NCBI RefSeq assembly: GCF_035222485.1
Contig: NC_085922.1
Span: 325,001-389,000 of the forward strand
Direction of reading: 5' to 3'
DNA: 64,000 nucleotides
Source of the DNA: Podospora pseudoanserina
Taxonomy: Eukaryota > Ascomycota > Sordariomycetes > Sordariales > Podosporaceae
In this document: positions 11,911 through 22,799 of the stretch, one piece after another
Numbering within the stretch: the first letter of the stretch is position 1
Layout: the number at the start of each line of letters is the position of its first letter
Translations under genes and position numbers: made by a program
The notes under the pieces: generated by a model
The model's database searches: none
What the model saw: the letters and a program-made list of their open reading frames with translations, nothing else
Told to the model about the DNA's origin: nothing

Positions 11911-12756
11911 CTACCTGGGCAGTCCCATCGCCCTTCTAAAGAAGTTATTTTCCACAACAGGGAATCCTCCTTCCAGCACCTGCCCCTCGTCACCTTTCAA
12001 CGTCTTCAATCCCTCATTCCACTTGCCCATCGCAAGACCGGTGAGAAACCCACCCAGCGGCTCTGTTGGAGACCAGTTGCCTCTCATTCCAAACTTGAAG
12101 ACAGGGTGCAGCGCATGCCCCAAACCCGTCCTCGCAAGCCCCAGAGGTGGCATGTACTTGGTAATGCTCTTGTCCTGGTCGAGCCAGTCGATAAACCCAG
12201 GACGGACGGTGCTTGCACGAAACAGCGGGTTTTTTTTCCTGACATCAGCCAATGCCAGTTCTGTCTCGCCTTTTGTTTTGCCGAAGATGGGGGTGAAGAG
12301 CCCCGGCTGGAAGGTTGCACCTTGGCCGGAGACATAGACAAAATTGAATGGCTTGTTGGTCGCTTTCAAGGCCGGTTGGAAAGCTGACGCAAAGGCCAAT
12401 GGGTAGGTTTTGGTGATGGTGATGTAGTCCCTGTTTGATTCAGATTGGTCAGTCCAAAGCCAGCAGGGTTAATATAGGCTCGGGTGCGGGACATACTCTT
12501 TGTTCACTTGTGTTTGGCTAATACCAAGGGCCCAGACACAACCGTCCGCGTCTTGGAGTTGGCTGAGGACCTCGGGACTGTACGAGGAAAAGTCCTTGTG
12601 GATGATGACGTTGACCCGGGGGTCCTTGGCATCTTCAGCTAATTGCACTGGCCGGCGACTAAGGATGGAGATTTTGGAGATGTCGGTTGTCTTAAGCATA
12701 GCGTCGAGCACCGTGGTGCCGACCATGCCTGTGGCGCCTGTTAGGATGAGATGCAT
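11911..12756 (-). CDS. NAD(P)-binding Rossmann-fold protein
   Basis: Exons 12756-12497 and 12430-11911 with a 66-nt intron (GTATGT donor, phase 2) give 259 residues. The start is at once a dinucleotide-binding strand and loop, GATGMVG (7-13), as in atypical short-chain dehydrogenases and NmrA/HTATIP2-like proteins. ILSRRP follows at the position that commonly selects NADP(H). A classic SDR YxxxK pair is not obvious; YVSGQGA is the nearest match to the catalytic segment. These small proteins are often annotated as nucleoside-diphosphate-sugar epimerase-like. It lies convergent to the hydrolase and near the P450, which fits a shared oxidoreductive pathway but does not prove it. Confidence 0.85.
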
Positions 12757-13873
12757 CCTACTTGGATGATGTGGTTTTTGAAACAAAAGAATCTGACGAT
12801 TAACCGATGATACCGAGAAGAGACGAGAAAGCAGCACTTTTTGAAATACTTTATAGTACTCTCGAAGAGTCGTCAGAACATCGCACTGCGGCCGTCTTGG
12901 CAGCCGGTCAGCCCGACACGGTGATATCGGTGTTAGTAATCCCTGCGGATGCGGGTTGTTATGGCCGATGCGGATTGATTGGAAACCCGGCGCTGAGGGC
13001 GGAATGCGCAGGTTTTCGGATAGATTCTGACATCTGACCAACATGAACAAAGGTGCATGTGTTGCCATGGACCCTGAGCCCGAAAATCAGTAACGAAACA
13101 CACCCAGTCATAATACCGACAAGACGACAGAGGAAGACGGCCAGCAATCTTCACTCGGATGTTAGGTACGCTGGTGAGCCTAACAAGCCTTGCCAGTACC
13201 ATCTATCAGTGATCACCAGCCCATTGAGAGCCACAACAGGTATAGAAACTTAGGTTTCAAGGGCTTTCAGTGATTGTAACGGGAGGAAGAAGAAAACTTT
13301 GGAATAGAGAGAAAAAAAGACTGAATACAATACAGTATACCTATGGGCAGACTGAGGGGCTTTGTTGATCTATCTAAGCTTTAAATTAGTTTAAGATCCA
13401 ATATGTCCGGGATCTAACCTCGTCGTTCCGTGCTTTTCTAGCAGCGACCTCCCAAGCCCTGCATAGGTCATGCCATGCTTGATCTATGAGGGGGGATGCT
13501 GCCGGTGCTGTCATGGTGGCTCAGGCTGACCTCCGGTTCGATGTGGAGAGAACAAAGGACCCAAAAATGGGCTGCTCAAATGCAGGATATGTTGCAATGG
13601 AACCTCGGACTAGGCCTACCGAGTTCACCACAGACAAACTCAGATTTGTTCTAATTTGCTGCCATTTATCCATCTGCTGTTGGTGACGGAATGCCACCAC
13701 GGCCTATCTGCTGCCAAGCTTTATTCCAGCCGAAGGTTTTGAACCACCCTGTCGACGACTCACCCACATAAAACACATGGCGCATAAAGAGTAGATCAGA
13801 CTCTCAGTGTCAAGATGGCCAAATGTTTTCCACCCTCTTTTCCGTCCACTAACAACTCCCACCGCCAGTAAAA
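12757..13873. other. intergenic stretch
   Basis: No supported gene. Short frames on both strands lack motifs. The last few hundred bases are presumably the promoter of the DUF4360 gene. Confidence 0.4.
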
Positions 13874-14543
13874 ATGAAGCTAATCCCCCTTATTCTTCCC
13901 TCCTGCTTGGCCAGCGCTCAGGCTCTAGGCCAACGCCTGAATTTCACCGTCGACGCTACCGGCCGCGGCTGTCCACCGGGCTCTGTATCGGCTGCCATTT
14001 CCCCTGACGCCCAGGTCGTGACTTTTGGTTTCGACAAGCTCCAAGCTTACATCGGCCCAGGTTACGACCTTGCTGCAAGAACATCAAACTGTGGAGTCCA
14101 TATCACGATCAATCGTCCAAACAGCCACGTGCAGTATGCTGTTGTTGAGAACACCTATCACGGCTATGAGCATCTGGACAAAAGTATCACTCTCACGCTC
14201 CTGTCGACGTTGTACCGCTCGGACAACGCGGGGCAGGTGATGACTACATCGGCCGCTATTCCGGGTTCAGGCGTGGGCCAGACATTCACCAGGACGGTGG
14301 CTGTTCCGGAGACCGAGTACTTGTGGTCAACATGTGGGAGCAATTCGACTCGGTGGATGTTGAGTGAAAGAATTTCATTGACGAGCAGGGAGAGAGGTGT
14401 TGAGGGAAAGTTTCGGGATGAGGACGAGGGTGTTGTACCGCTGACGAGGCAGCTGCGGCTTCTGTGAGTTTTCATTGTGGTGAGAGCTGAAGGCGGGATG
14501 GGAGCCATGCTAACTTGGGAGCAGATATCGCCAGTGCAACTGA
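13874..14543 (+). CDS. secreted DUF4360 protein
   Basis: Exons 13874-14463 and 14525-14543 with a 61-nt intron (GTGAGT donor, GCTAAC branch) give 202 residues. The last exon supplies only YRQCN, which matches the conserved cysteine end of DUF4360 proteins and confirms the splice. The N-terminus is a secretion signal (about 1-18). Hallmarks of the family are RGCPPGSVSAAISPDAQ, a central TFGFDKLQAYIGPG, and a Cys-containing core with YHGYEHLDK. DUF4360 proteins are small secreted beta-rich fungal proteins of unknown role, often secreted during growth on host or plant material. Confidence 0.88.
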
Positions 14544-14751
14544 GATGGCCGATGCTTGGGAATGTGTAATGCCTTTTGTGTAATCTTCATGCCGAAGGCC
14601 CTATGCTGAGGCTTAGCAATGGAAACAAATTTGCTGTAGCTCTCTCTTTCTTCGTTCCAACGCTATCTAAGCAACTAATGCCTGATGATCATCTTCACAG
14701 ACTGGAAGTGCTCCAAAATGCTTGACATTGAGGGCTAATTAATGCTCAGCC

Positions 14752-15614
14752 TCAATCCTCGATTGGCTCGGGTGAAGATTCCTGTTCTTCGGCGTCATTC
14801 TCAGCCTCGGAATCATCCTGTTGTTCAGGATCGAAATGGATAAACTTTACTCCGGGATCGTCTTTCTCTGTTTCGTAGGGCCTGGTGGGCGAGGAAACCT
14901 GAGCCCATTCTGACCACCTGACCTTCTTCTCTATCTTCGTCTTTTTCCTGCTGGGGTAGCAGTTGGGGGTTGTCTCGACAGCGTTATCAGCCTCCTCGGG
15001 CTCGGGCGAGCGCTTTCGTTTGAGAATGCTGGTTCCCTTCTTCTTCCTCTTGAGAATCTTGCAAGCTCGGTGTCAGTATCCAAATCGTAGAAAATGCCGT
15101 ATTTGGCGGGTGAGTCCTCCTGAGTTGGCAAGGGTTCATACCCCACACGGCCGCTTATCTTCCAGACCTCGATACGAGCCATGGTAATGGCCTGTTGTTG
15201 ACGACACTTTTTGCGGAATTTCCTCAGTTTGGCGGGGGGATCTCCCGATCCTTGTGACAGTGGTAGTACCTCTTGACGGGGCCTCCAGTTGGTCCTCAAA
15301 GAAACCATAGTCGTCAATGAATGGGTCGCTGGAGAGCTTGTGATCCTTGTAGCGGACCCGTGTGGTTTTAACAATCCTGGCATCCTCGTCAAAGTCCCCT
15401 TCGTCAGAGTCCTTTTGGTCGGAGTCTTCATGGAAGATGAGCTGTCAGGGAGAGTTGGGAAGTCTTCCTCAGATATCTGCCCCTAAAGTCAGGAATGAAG
15501 AGGACATGTTAGAAAACATAGCTGGGCCAAGAAAGGAAAATGAGATATAGTTACTGCGGTGGAGTCTTGGTCTCCTAGAGTCTTTACGATCTGGCCTTCA
15601 GCTGTGGAATCCAT
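14752..15614 (-). pseudogene. acidic/basic, nuclear-looking protein gene with frame changes
   Basis: A first exon from 15614 (MDSTAEGQIVKTLGDQ) ends at a GTAACT donor. The downstream coding signal then moves between frames: an acidic block (EDSDQKDSDEGDFDED) followed by FIDDYGFFEDQLEAP, then KRYYHCHKDREIPP, then KLRKFRKKCRQQQ through GIFYDLDTDTELA, and finally KRKKKGTSILKRKR and KKVRWSEWAQVS to a stop at 14752. One switch coincides with a run of six C. Basic clusters resemble nuclear localisation signals, and the tail is acidic. Some switches could be introns, but no good donors and acceptors fit, so decay or homopolymer sequence errors are more likely. No family is recognised. Confidence 0.45.
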
Positions 15615-16424
15615 ATCTTCAGCGATTTCACAAAGAAGTTTTTGTGTCTATGTTGCGGGTAGAGGCACAAAAGCCAAACATGTGTGATGCTGCGGAAGAA
15701 AACCAAGCTCAGACGTGCTGCAATTGCTATAGAATTCGTAGGTGATACGTCGGCAAAGACACGACGGTAAGCAGCTTGGAGTGAGTTCATCGAGAGCAAG
15801 ATTGGATAAGGGATGGAATTTCCATCACATTTGTTTTAGCATTCTCGAGCACCATTGCTCCTGTGCTGGCCATCCAAACCAATCAACATGTTCTCTGCCG
15901 TTTTGTCAGAGAAAATAGGTAAGAAAAAATCTCTAAGTACCATACTGGGAGTGAAGTGAATGAGTTCTCTGATGGATGAATTTCTTTGAAATGGCACTGT
16001 GGTATTGTGAAGCATTCTTCTTCAGAGTGCTGTCAATAACATGAAGCAGACAGTAACTCGCAGTGAGTGGTGCATGTAAAATGAAAGGAAAGAGGCACAG
16101 CACATGCCAAACAAATCCTTATACCATAAAACCTGATCCCAGGACCGTGAGTGGCTGATCATGTAGGGCCTCTTCAATGCTATTGTTTAGATACCTTGTA
16201 ATAGGATTCATGCAAAGCCTTTGGTACCAACACGGGAAATATGCGACAAGGGTTCTTTGTCGTCGATCGAGCCCAGCGGCGATGCCAGGTCCAAGTCCGG
16301 GTGCCTTGGGCTGCCGGTTTCTTTGTCTGCATCATAGGTAGTCAACACCCACAGATTCCTAATCAACTCCAGCAGGTATAGCGTGCTTCTTGAAACTTTT
16401 GATTGAAAAATCTTCAGCTAGCCA
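15615..16424. other. intergenic stretch
   Basis: No supported gene. Moderately AT-rich, and presumably the divergent promoter region of the flanking genes. Confidence 0.4.
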
Positions 16425-19400
16425 TTGCACACTGTCTTTACGATGCCGATCACTTTGCCAAGAAGCCGCATGGAGGAGGTGACTGTTCCGGCGATGGAAA
16501 AGCTGGCTCCTGTTCACCGTCCACTCCGTAAGGAGACTGACACCCCCGATATTCATGGGAATCGACGGCTCGCTCGGCATGGCCTTGGGGCGGCGAATAG
16601 ATGGGGTATAACCCCCGACCAGCTAGTCAAAGCCGACTGGGGATGGACGCGATGGCGATGGCTTCCTCATCCTGCCCCCGTGGCACCCTATTCCGTTAGT
16701 CACCAGCTCCGGATCCTGAAGCCGCCCAAGGCAGGGATCAGCTCAAGTTTCCGCACCTGGGGGAGATCTACCAACTCTTTTATGGATGTACTATCAAAAT
16801 CTAGAGAGGGGGATGCAAATGTGACCCAGACGAAGAACTCAAGATATTTAAGCCATTACGACACGTCCTTTGTGCCAGGTTGGGCAAGGGATTTGGAAAG
16901 CGACGTTCAAATAACGAGAGATAGATTCAATGAGGTGATCACCAGGCTGCGTGAAGAGAAAGAAGTTGGAAAAGACGGGAGGCCAACATCATCAAGAGTC
17001 CTCAACAACTGGTTAAACACGGCGCGCAGGGTACAGGCACCTGGGACTGGAAACACAGTGGTCTCAGGGACAACGTCATCAACATCACCTGGAATGAGAA
17101 CGACACCGGTACCAGGGAGGCAACATCACCAACCTAGGACCCCCTTGGATCAAACAGACCCAGACCCATCGAACCCTGAGCAATATGAGTCGAGTACAAC
17201 ACTTGTTGAATCGCCTAATGTGGAGCTGCCGTTGCAACTGGTGCTTCGAGCTATAAGAAATGAGCTTGTACTCATCAAGGATGCCTATCAGAATTTGAAT
17301 GACAAATTCACAAAGTACCACAGATTGGCAACTCAGGGTGGACATCAGCGAGGCCAGGAATCCGAGAGTGAGGGATCTACCGAGGAACCTCAGGCTCCTA
17401 AACCGCCTGGTCAGGCATTGGGGCCAACAACACCAACAGTAACAAGCCAAACAGACCAAATCCTACCACCATTGGCGCAGTCGATGACGTGGAGGAACAA
17501 ACACCTAGAACTACAGAAGGCTAAGTGTGAACAACAAGCAAAGCGACAACAACGAGTAATTGACTACTTACTTGACCGAGTAAAAGCACTAAGTAGAGAA
17601 AAGAGTCCCAATGAAATCAGCAGCATACTACCCAACAACTCGGCCGACACCAGCATGACCACGGCTGCGTCTCCGCTTCAGACAGCCAGTCAAGCCAACA
17701 CAGGTGCTCCTGGCACACAACCTTTGACTGGTCAACCAGGAGGAAGTGCTGCAATTGGTAAAATGGTGGAGGAAAAGATGCGGCAGTTTCTCGGCATAGC
17801 TGCCACCACAGCTCAAGCTCAGGATGCAAACATTGCCTCAACGGGTCAGGTCCAAGCTTCACATACTGCCCCGACAAGCGTGCATGTAGATACTGCTGCC
17901 GGGAGCACCGCCACTAGCACCAATACGCCTCCCCAAGGAACTGCAGCCCAAGATCCAGACATTACACAAGCACTCGCCATCCTTGCACAGGCCCTCTCCA
18001 CCACTGCTATCCAGGTACCTGTCACTGGAACCGCTCCTAATGACACAGCCTCCGCCGGAACCATCGCCGCTGCCCAAGATCCAAACAGAACCCGGGCTCT
18101 TGCTATCATCAGAAATGCCCTTGCTGCCACTGGTACTGGCGCACCTCCCACAGCAACAGCAACCACCACGCAGACCGTGTCCACCGGCGCCGACGCACCT
18201 ACCCACGCAGTAGTAAACGCAGCAACCAACACTGAAGATCCAAAGACACCGCCTCCTACCACCGAAAGGGTCATCGTCAGGGGTCAAGAGCAAATCCACG
18301 CCCTCTTCCGCTCTCTGAGGCTTCAAACCAGGCAGTTCAGCTACAGCGCCGCCTTCCAGCTCGACAGCCCCATGTTGTTCGAGACAGACGTCCAAAAGAA
18401 GAACAGGGAGAAGCCGTTTTGTCCACCTGAGCTTTGGGAAAGGCTGAACCGCGATCAGAGAGCCAATCGGATATGCCAGTTGATTTTCATGTGGCTGTGG
18501 CGCCAGATACTCCGACCGGGTGTGGAGAGTTTTGGTGTGAAGCCTATGACTGCTGAGCTAGAGAGTTCAGAGAGGGGGTCACAGGAGGAAATAGCGACCC
18601 CTTTTCAGAGGTTGAGTCGAGCCATCGCCCCGCTTGGGGATAAGATCTTTCGGACGCTGAGTCCGGTGATTCAGTTCGAGTTTGCTCGAAACGAACACCT
18701 TGTTCGGAGGCGGATTTGGAAGTTGTGCCATGATGCTGCGCTGTTGAAGATGATGTTCAGGGAGGGGCCTGGGAAGCAGATGAGGGTTGAGGTACCGGGG
18801 GCCCATGGGGACCAGACGGCTGAAAACAAATGGATGGAGCGGGGATTTGACGACTTGACCCATGCTCTTCCCTTCCAGCACTGGGTTCGTGTTATAGACC
18901 TGGAGAAGTCCACGGGGAAGAGGACAATCTCGTGTGTTCCGTTTGGAGCGCTGACGATGGTGGAAGATGGGAAGAAGGTAGTTTTGGAAAGGGCTTGGAT
19001 AGTTGGAAATGCTAATGAAGGTTCTGGCCTGTTCGTGCTGCAACGGAAGAGTCCTGAAGAAGTAGAAAGAACAGGTCCAGGAACCGAGCACGAAGAGCCA
19101 AACGAATCAGATAGCGGCGAGACAGAAGACCGTGATGTGACAGAAGACGCTTGCGAGACAGAACACACTGGCGATAAGGAGATGACTGGCGAAACAGCAA
19201 AACTTGTCGAAACAGAAACAATTAGTGAAGGTCCGAAGCCTGATGAGCGGCAGAAACCCACCAACATCACCCAACAGTCCGAGGTCATTGTTATTTCAAG
19301 CGAGGACGCCGATGGTGATGAGTCCGAGTCGGAGTCAGAACACGATGACCTCATAAGGGACCCGACGTGGCGACCAACTGGCTCAACTGGCCAAAGCCAG

Positions 19401-19721
19401 TCGGGAGAACATTACAAGCGACCCGTTATACAGCTCATCCCACAAGACACCATCCTGGACGCTCTTCGTAGGCTGCCACCCTCAACTTTGACTGCAACTG
19501 ATGTGCCACCACAGCCAACTTCAACAACGTCAACAGATCCTGTACCGACAACGTCATCAGCAGCGATACCCTGGACAAGCTCAACAGCCCCTGGTCGAGA
19601 CGCAGACGTAGATGGCCAGAACAAGAAGAAGAAAAGAAAAAGGCCGAGGATGGAAAGCGACCCGGATTGGATCCCCGGTCAAACCGATGGGGAGACCGAG
19701 CCAAGTACTCGGAGAAGATGA
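16425..19721 (+). CDS. large hypothetical protein with SUMO-interaction-like motif
   Basis: One uninterrupted frame of 1,098 codons; an internal start at MEEVTVPAMEK is possible. The layout is a basic N-terminal region (1-150), a long Thr/Ala/Gln/Pro-rich low-complexity stretch (about 200-610), and a conserved-looking globular region (about 620-860; FRSLRLQTRQFSYSAAFQLD, then a Trp-rich helix LIFMWLWRQILRPG). An acidic Glu/Thr-rich segment and a short tail follow. Inside the low-complexity part an imperfect unit of about 40 residues (QDPDITQALAIL and QDPNRTRALAII) is repeated. VIVISSEDAD before an acidic tract matches a SUMO-interacting motif. DPTWRP and DPDWIP form a repeated tail motif, and KKKKRKRPR is a likely nuclear signal. 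This suggests a nuclear protein of unknown function. Confidence 0.7.
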   Translation: MHTVFTMPITLPRSRMEEVTVPAMEKLAPVHRPLRKETDTPDIHGNRRLARHGLGAANRWGITPDQLVKADWGWTRWRWLPHPAPVAPYSVSHQLRILKPPKAGISSSFRTWGRSTNSFMDVLSKSREGDANVTQTKNSRYLSHYDTSFVPGWARDLESDVQITRDRFNEVITRLREEKEVGKDGRPTSSRVLNNWLNTARRVQAPGTGNTVVSGTTSSTSPGMRTTPVPGRQHHQPRTPLDQTDPDPSNPEQYESSTTLVESPNVELPLQLVLRAIRNELVLIKDAYQNLNDKFTKYHRLATQGGHQRGQESESEGSTEEPQAPKPPGQALGPTTPTVTSQTDQILPPLAQSMTWRNKHLELQKAKCEQQAKRQQRVIDYLLDRVKALSREKSPNEISSILPNNSADTSMTTAASPLQTASQANTGAPGTQPLTGQPGGSAAIGKMVEEKMRQFLGIAATTAQAQDANIASTGQVQASHTAPTSVHVDTAAGSTATSTNTPPQGTAAQDPDITQALAILAQALSTTAIQVPVTGTAPNDTASAGTIAAAQDPNRTRALAIIRNALAATGTGAPPTATATTTQTVSTGADAPTHAVVNAATNTEDPKTPPPTTERVIVRGQEQIHALFRSLRLQTRQFSYSAAFQLDSPMLFETDVQKKNREKPFCPPELWERLNRDQRANRICQLIFMWLWRQILRPGVESFGVKPMTAELESSERGSQEEIATPFQRLSRAIAPLGDKIFRTLSPVIQFEFARNEHLVRRRIWKLCHDAALLKMMFREGPGKQMRVEVPGAHGDQTAENKWMERGFDDLTHALPFQHWVRVIDLEKSTGKRTISCVPFGALTMVEDGKKVVLERAWIVGNANEGSGLFVLQRKSPEEVERTGPGTEHEEPNESDSGETEDRDVTEDACETEHTGDKEMTGETAKLVETETISEGPKPDERQKPTNITQQSEVIVISSEDADGDESESESEHDDLIRDPTWRPTGSTGQSQSGEHYKRPVIQLIPQDTILDALRRLPPSTLTATDVPPQPTSTTSTDPVPTTSSAAIPWTSSTAPGRDADVDGQNKKKKRKRPRMESDPDWIPGQTDGETEPSTRRR

Positions 19722-22700
19722 ATCGGAAGTTCAGAGGCCATCAAAGAAGCCGCGAGAAACACAAGAGGACGATGAGCTGTGATGATGATGTAGGGTGGTT
19801 TAGAAAGGGTTCCCTGCACAGGGCCACGGCTGGAAACACTAAGGAATTCACACCTCTGATTCAGGGAATTTTGTTGCTGTTTACTGAAGTTGTCATATAC
19901 AAAGCAAAGAGAAAAGATGGTGCGGAAAGAGTGGGTTAATTCTTAAACAGGTTAATCTGATTTCGATCAGGTTGATTTGACTTCGAGCAGGTCGATTTTT
20001 GCGCTGCTTGATTTGATTTCGAACAGGTCGATTTTCGAGCTGCTTGGTTCGATTTCAAGACGCTTGATGTGATCTCGACCTGCTTGATTTGATCTCGACC
20101 CGCCTGATTTGATCTTGACCAGCTTGATTTGATCTTGAGCTGATTTGTTCGCAGGTAGCTGGTGATTTGATCAAGCTCTGACCCACAGACCCCCTCCATC
20201 TGATCTGCCCACAAGTATTTAATTCAGTCCTTGATCTCTCTCTTCCTCTCTTCCGGAGCTTTTGCTTCTCCCCCCCACCGCACTCACCAAAAGTCGCTCT
20301 TTTCAAGCGACTTTTCCTCCCTGACTCCCTTTCAAGACTTCTGTTTCATCCCCCACGAGCATCAGCAAGCTTGTTTGCTGCCTATGATCCACTCTATGAT
20401 GGCCGAGATCCATGGCGATGGCATGCCGTTCTCCTGCGCGATCACCACGGTTGTGTATACCAAGGCAAGCGTCTTTGCTCTTCCCAGCGCTCTTTATGCG
20501 GGTGAGTAGGTGAGCTCCGGCTCGCTGTCCTCCCCAAGCATATCGTAGCCTCTCAGCTTGTCCTGTGGGCAGGCTCAGGGGTTGTGGGATAAAACGCCCC
20601 TCCTATGGAGAGGGCAGAAACACAGGCAAACATTCTTGGTAATTCGAGACAGCGCCGGTGGTTGCAAAGGTTTTCTCTCTGGCCGATAGGTCTTCGCGCT
20701 GCCCCTGCCTGCCTTCCGTCATCTGCTCGAAAAGGCGGTTGGTGTGTAGATTGTTTAGTTCATTGCTTAATGGGCACAGGCGCTTGGGACTCCGGTCCGA
20801 CGAACGCGTAAAGGATCCTCGTGATACTGAAAAAACGCCCCCTCCTATGTTTACTGTTGCCGTCTTGCCAGCATGTTTTTTGCTGACTGGGATCTAGCTC
20901 ATCACAATGCCAGCCCCAACCCATCTACCCCAGATTGCGTAATATATGCCGACCGCCGTCCTGCTCGACCGCCAAAAGCAACGCGATCATGAGAAAGAGA
21001 GCAAGCCGCACTGGGACCGCCAGTTCCGAGGGCGCCAGATGGCACGCGAAATGAAGCTCGCCGAAGTCAAAACCAAGGAGAAGGCCGCTGAAACCGAGAG
21101 ACACACCGAGAGGCACCGTGTCATGTCAGAAATCGACACCAAGACTCACGACCATGCTTCGGTCGTTCGATGTGTAGCTTTCGGGGCACTCGGTCCGTTT
21201 TGTTTGTTTCTTCTGTGGCTGGGGAAATTGGCGATGATCTGGTGATTGATGGAAATGGTATTGAAGGGATTGTTTGGTGCACCAAGAATGACAAGAACAG
21301 GAAATGATGACTGTTGATTTGCTGGGCCACAATTATGTTGTGACGGGTTTTCGATGAATGCATGTCTGTCAGATATCACGGGGTGGCATGAGAGTGGTTC
21401 GAGTGACATGATTGCCTTTTGTTAAGAGGGGCAGTCGAGAGGGCAGTTTTTGCACACAAAAAATAGGCTCGACTAACAGCAGCAGATGGCACCTTCTGGG
21501 CAGCCCGTGCCTGTTGCCGGCAGTGCCTGTTACCAGTGACAGCAAAGTTGCCGAGTGGAAGAGGGGAAAGTGCGTGACAGCAATTGAACTTGACAGCAAT
21601 CGGCTGATGCCTGACAGGAGTTGAGGGAAGGCAGTTGCACTCGAGGCAGGAGCAAGCAACCGAGTCGGTGGCGGGACGATACGCGAGGCTTGGAGGGAGG
21701 AGCAGTGCAGTCGGTTGTTATCAGCTGGAGACCTGTCCCTGAGGTGGCTCGGGTCAGCAGTGACAAAGCAGGCAGGCATTCCTGGAGCTGTCGAGTGGGG
21801 CAGTGGCTGCTTGAAACATCACGACAATTCGTGTCCACGGTTCCTGCCGATCACCTCCGTCCAACTTGTCAGAACCCCTCCATGCCGCAGTGGGCTCCAG
21901 ATTCAAACCCAGTCTCCGGACGCCAAGCCCCGCTTGAGTCCGGACATCCCGGCCGGCCCCATTCTGGAAGGTTTCCCTCTGCTCGGCCTTGGAAGTTGTG
22001 ATTGCGACCCTGACTGTATTGCGCCTCTGCTGCCTGCAGTTGGTTCTTGCTCTCACTTTGGCCTCATTTCTTCTCAATTGTCAACTGATAGCGGAAAATA
22101 ATGAACCTCTCCCAAGACCTATCGCATCAATAACCTCAACTCGGCCAAATAATACCCCATGAACATGCACCGACGACGGAATCCGGATAGACCCCCGCTG
22201 CGGGCGGCAGCCCTACCGACCATGCTACCGTTGCCAAGGATCACAAGCGATGCACCGTTGAACCCCATGCCTGTACCTGACGCTATTCCCCGCAGCACAT
22301 GGTACCGAATGCTTCCGGTTTGTTTCGTTTTCACCTCTGGAGGGAAATGCGACCTTGACATGCGATCTGCTGGGCTCTGGTTCGCCTGCAATCCCAGCCG
22401 GTTAATATCAAGCCCGCATTGAATGCCACAACACTTTCGCCCTCTGTATCCATGCACGCTTGGATGCAGATCGGACGAAATCTCTATTTATGCGACCCAT
22501 GGTTCATCTCAAAAGACTCCCCTGGAACGGGCGACTGACTGGAAAGATGAGACGGTGAATCGCCCCCTCGCTTTTACCTTCCCCATTTCTTCTTCTTTTT
22601 GTTGATAGCTTCTTCCCCCTACCCCCTTTTTTTTTTTTTTTTCTAGGGACTAACTCTTGTTTTTGTCAACCTCGTGGAACCTGATGGCGGCATATCGGTA

Positions 22701-22799
22701 GTGGCCGCCTCACAACCACATCGATTCGGCCAAATGTCAAGACGTTTGGCATTCCACACCAACCAAACCGGGACGACCACACCAGACACGGGTATATGA
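19722..22799. other. 3-kb gene-poor region
   Basis: No convincing gene. It begins with a minisatellite (19945-20175). A 99-codon frame at 20946-21245 (+) has a charged helix followed by a hydrophobic C-terminus and could be a small tail-anchored protein, but nothing else supports it. The remainder, including several 80-130-codon frames at 21400-22100, shows no motif. A T-run at 22627-22643 precedes the rhodopsin-domain gene. Confidence 0.4.
19945..20175. repeat. 20-bp minisatellite
   Basis: About 10-11 tandem imperfect units. The clearest run, about 20063-20142, repeats ttgatttgatctcgacctgc with one or two changes per 20-bp unit; left-hand units are more diverged. It lies just downstream of the 1,098-codon gene and may be in its 3' region. 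Confidence 0.75.

Noticed and set aside
17846-18395. Two minus-strand frames (142 and 178 codons) rich in Val, Gly and Ala
   Set aside because: They are reverse readings of the Thr/Ala/Pro low-complexity part of the 1,098-codon gene.
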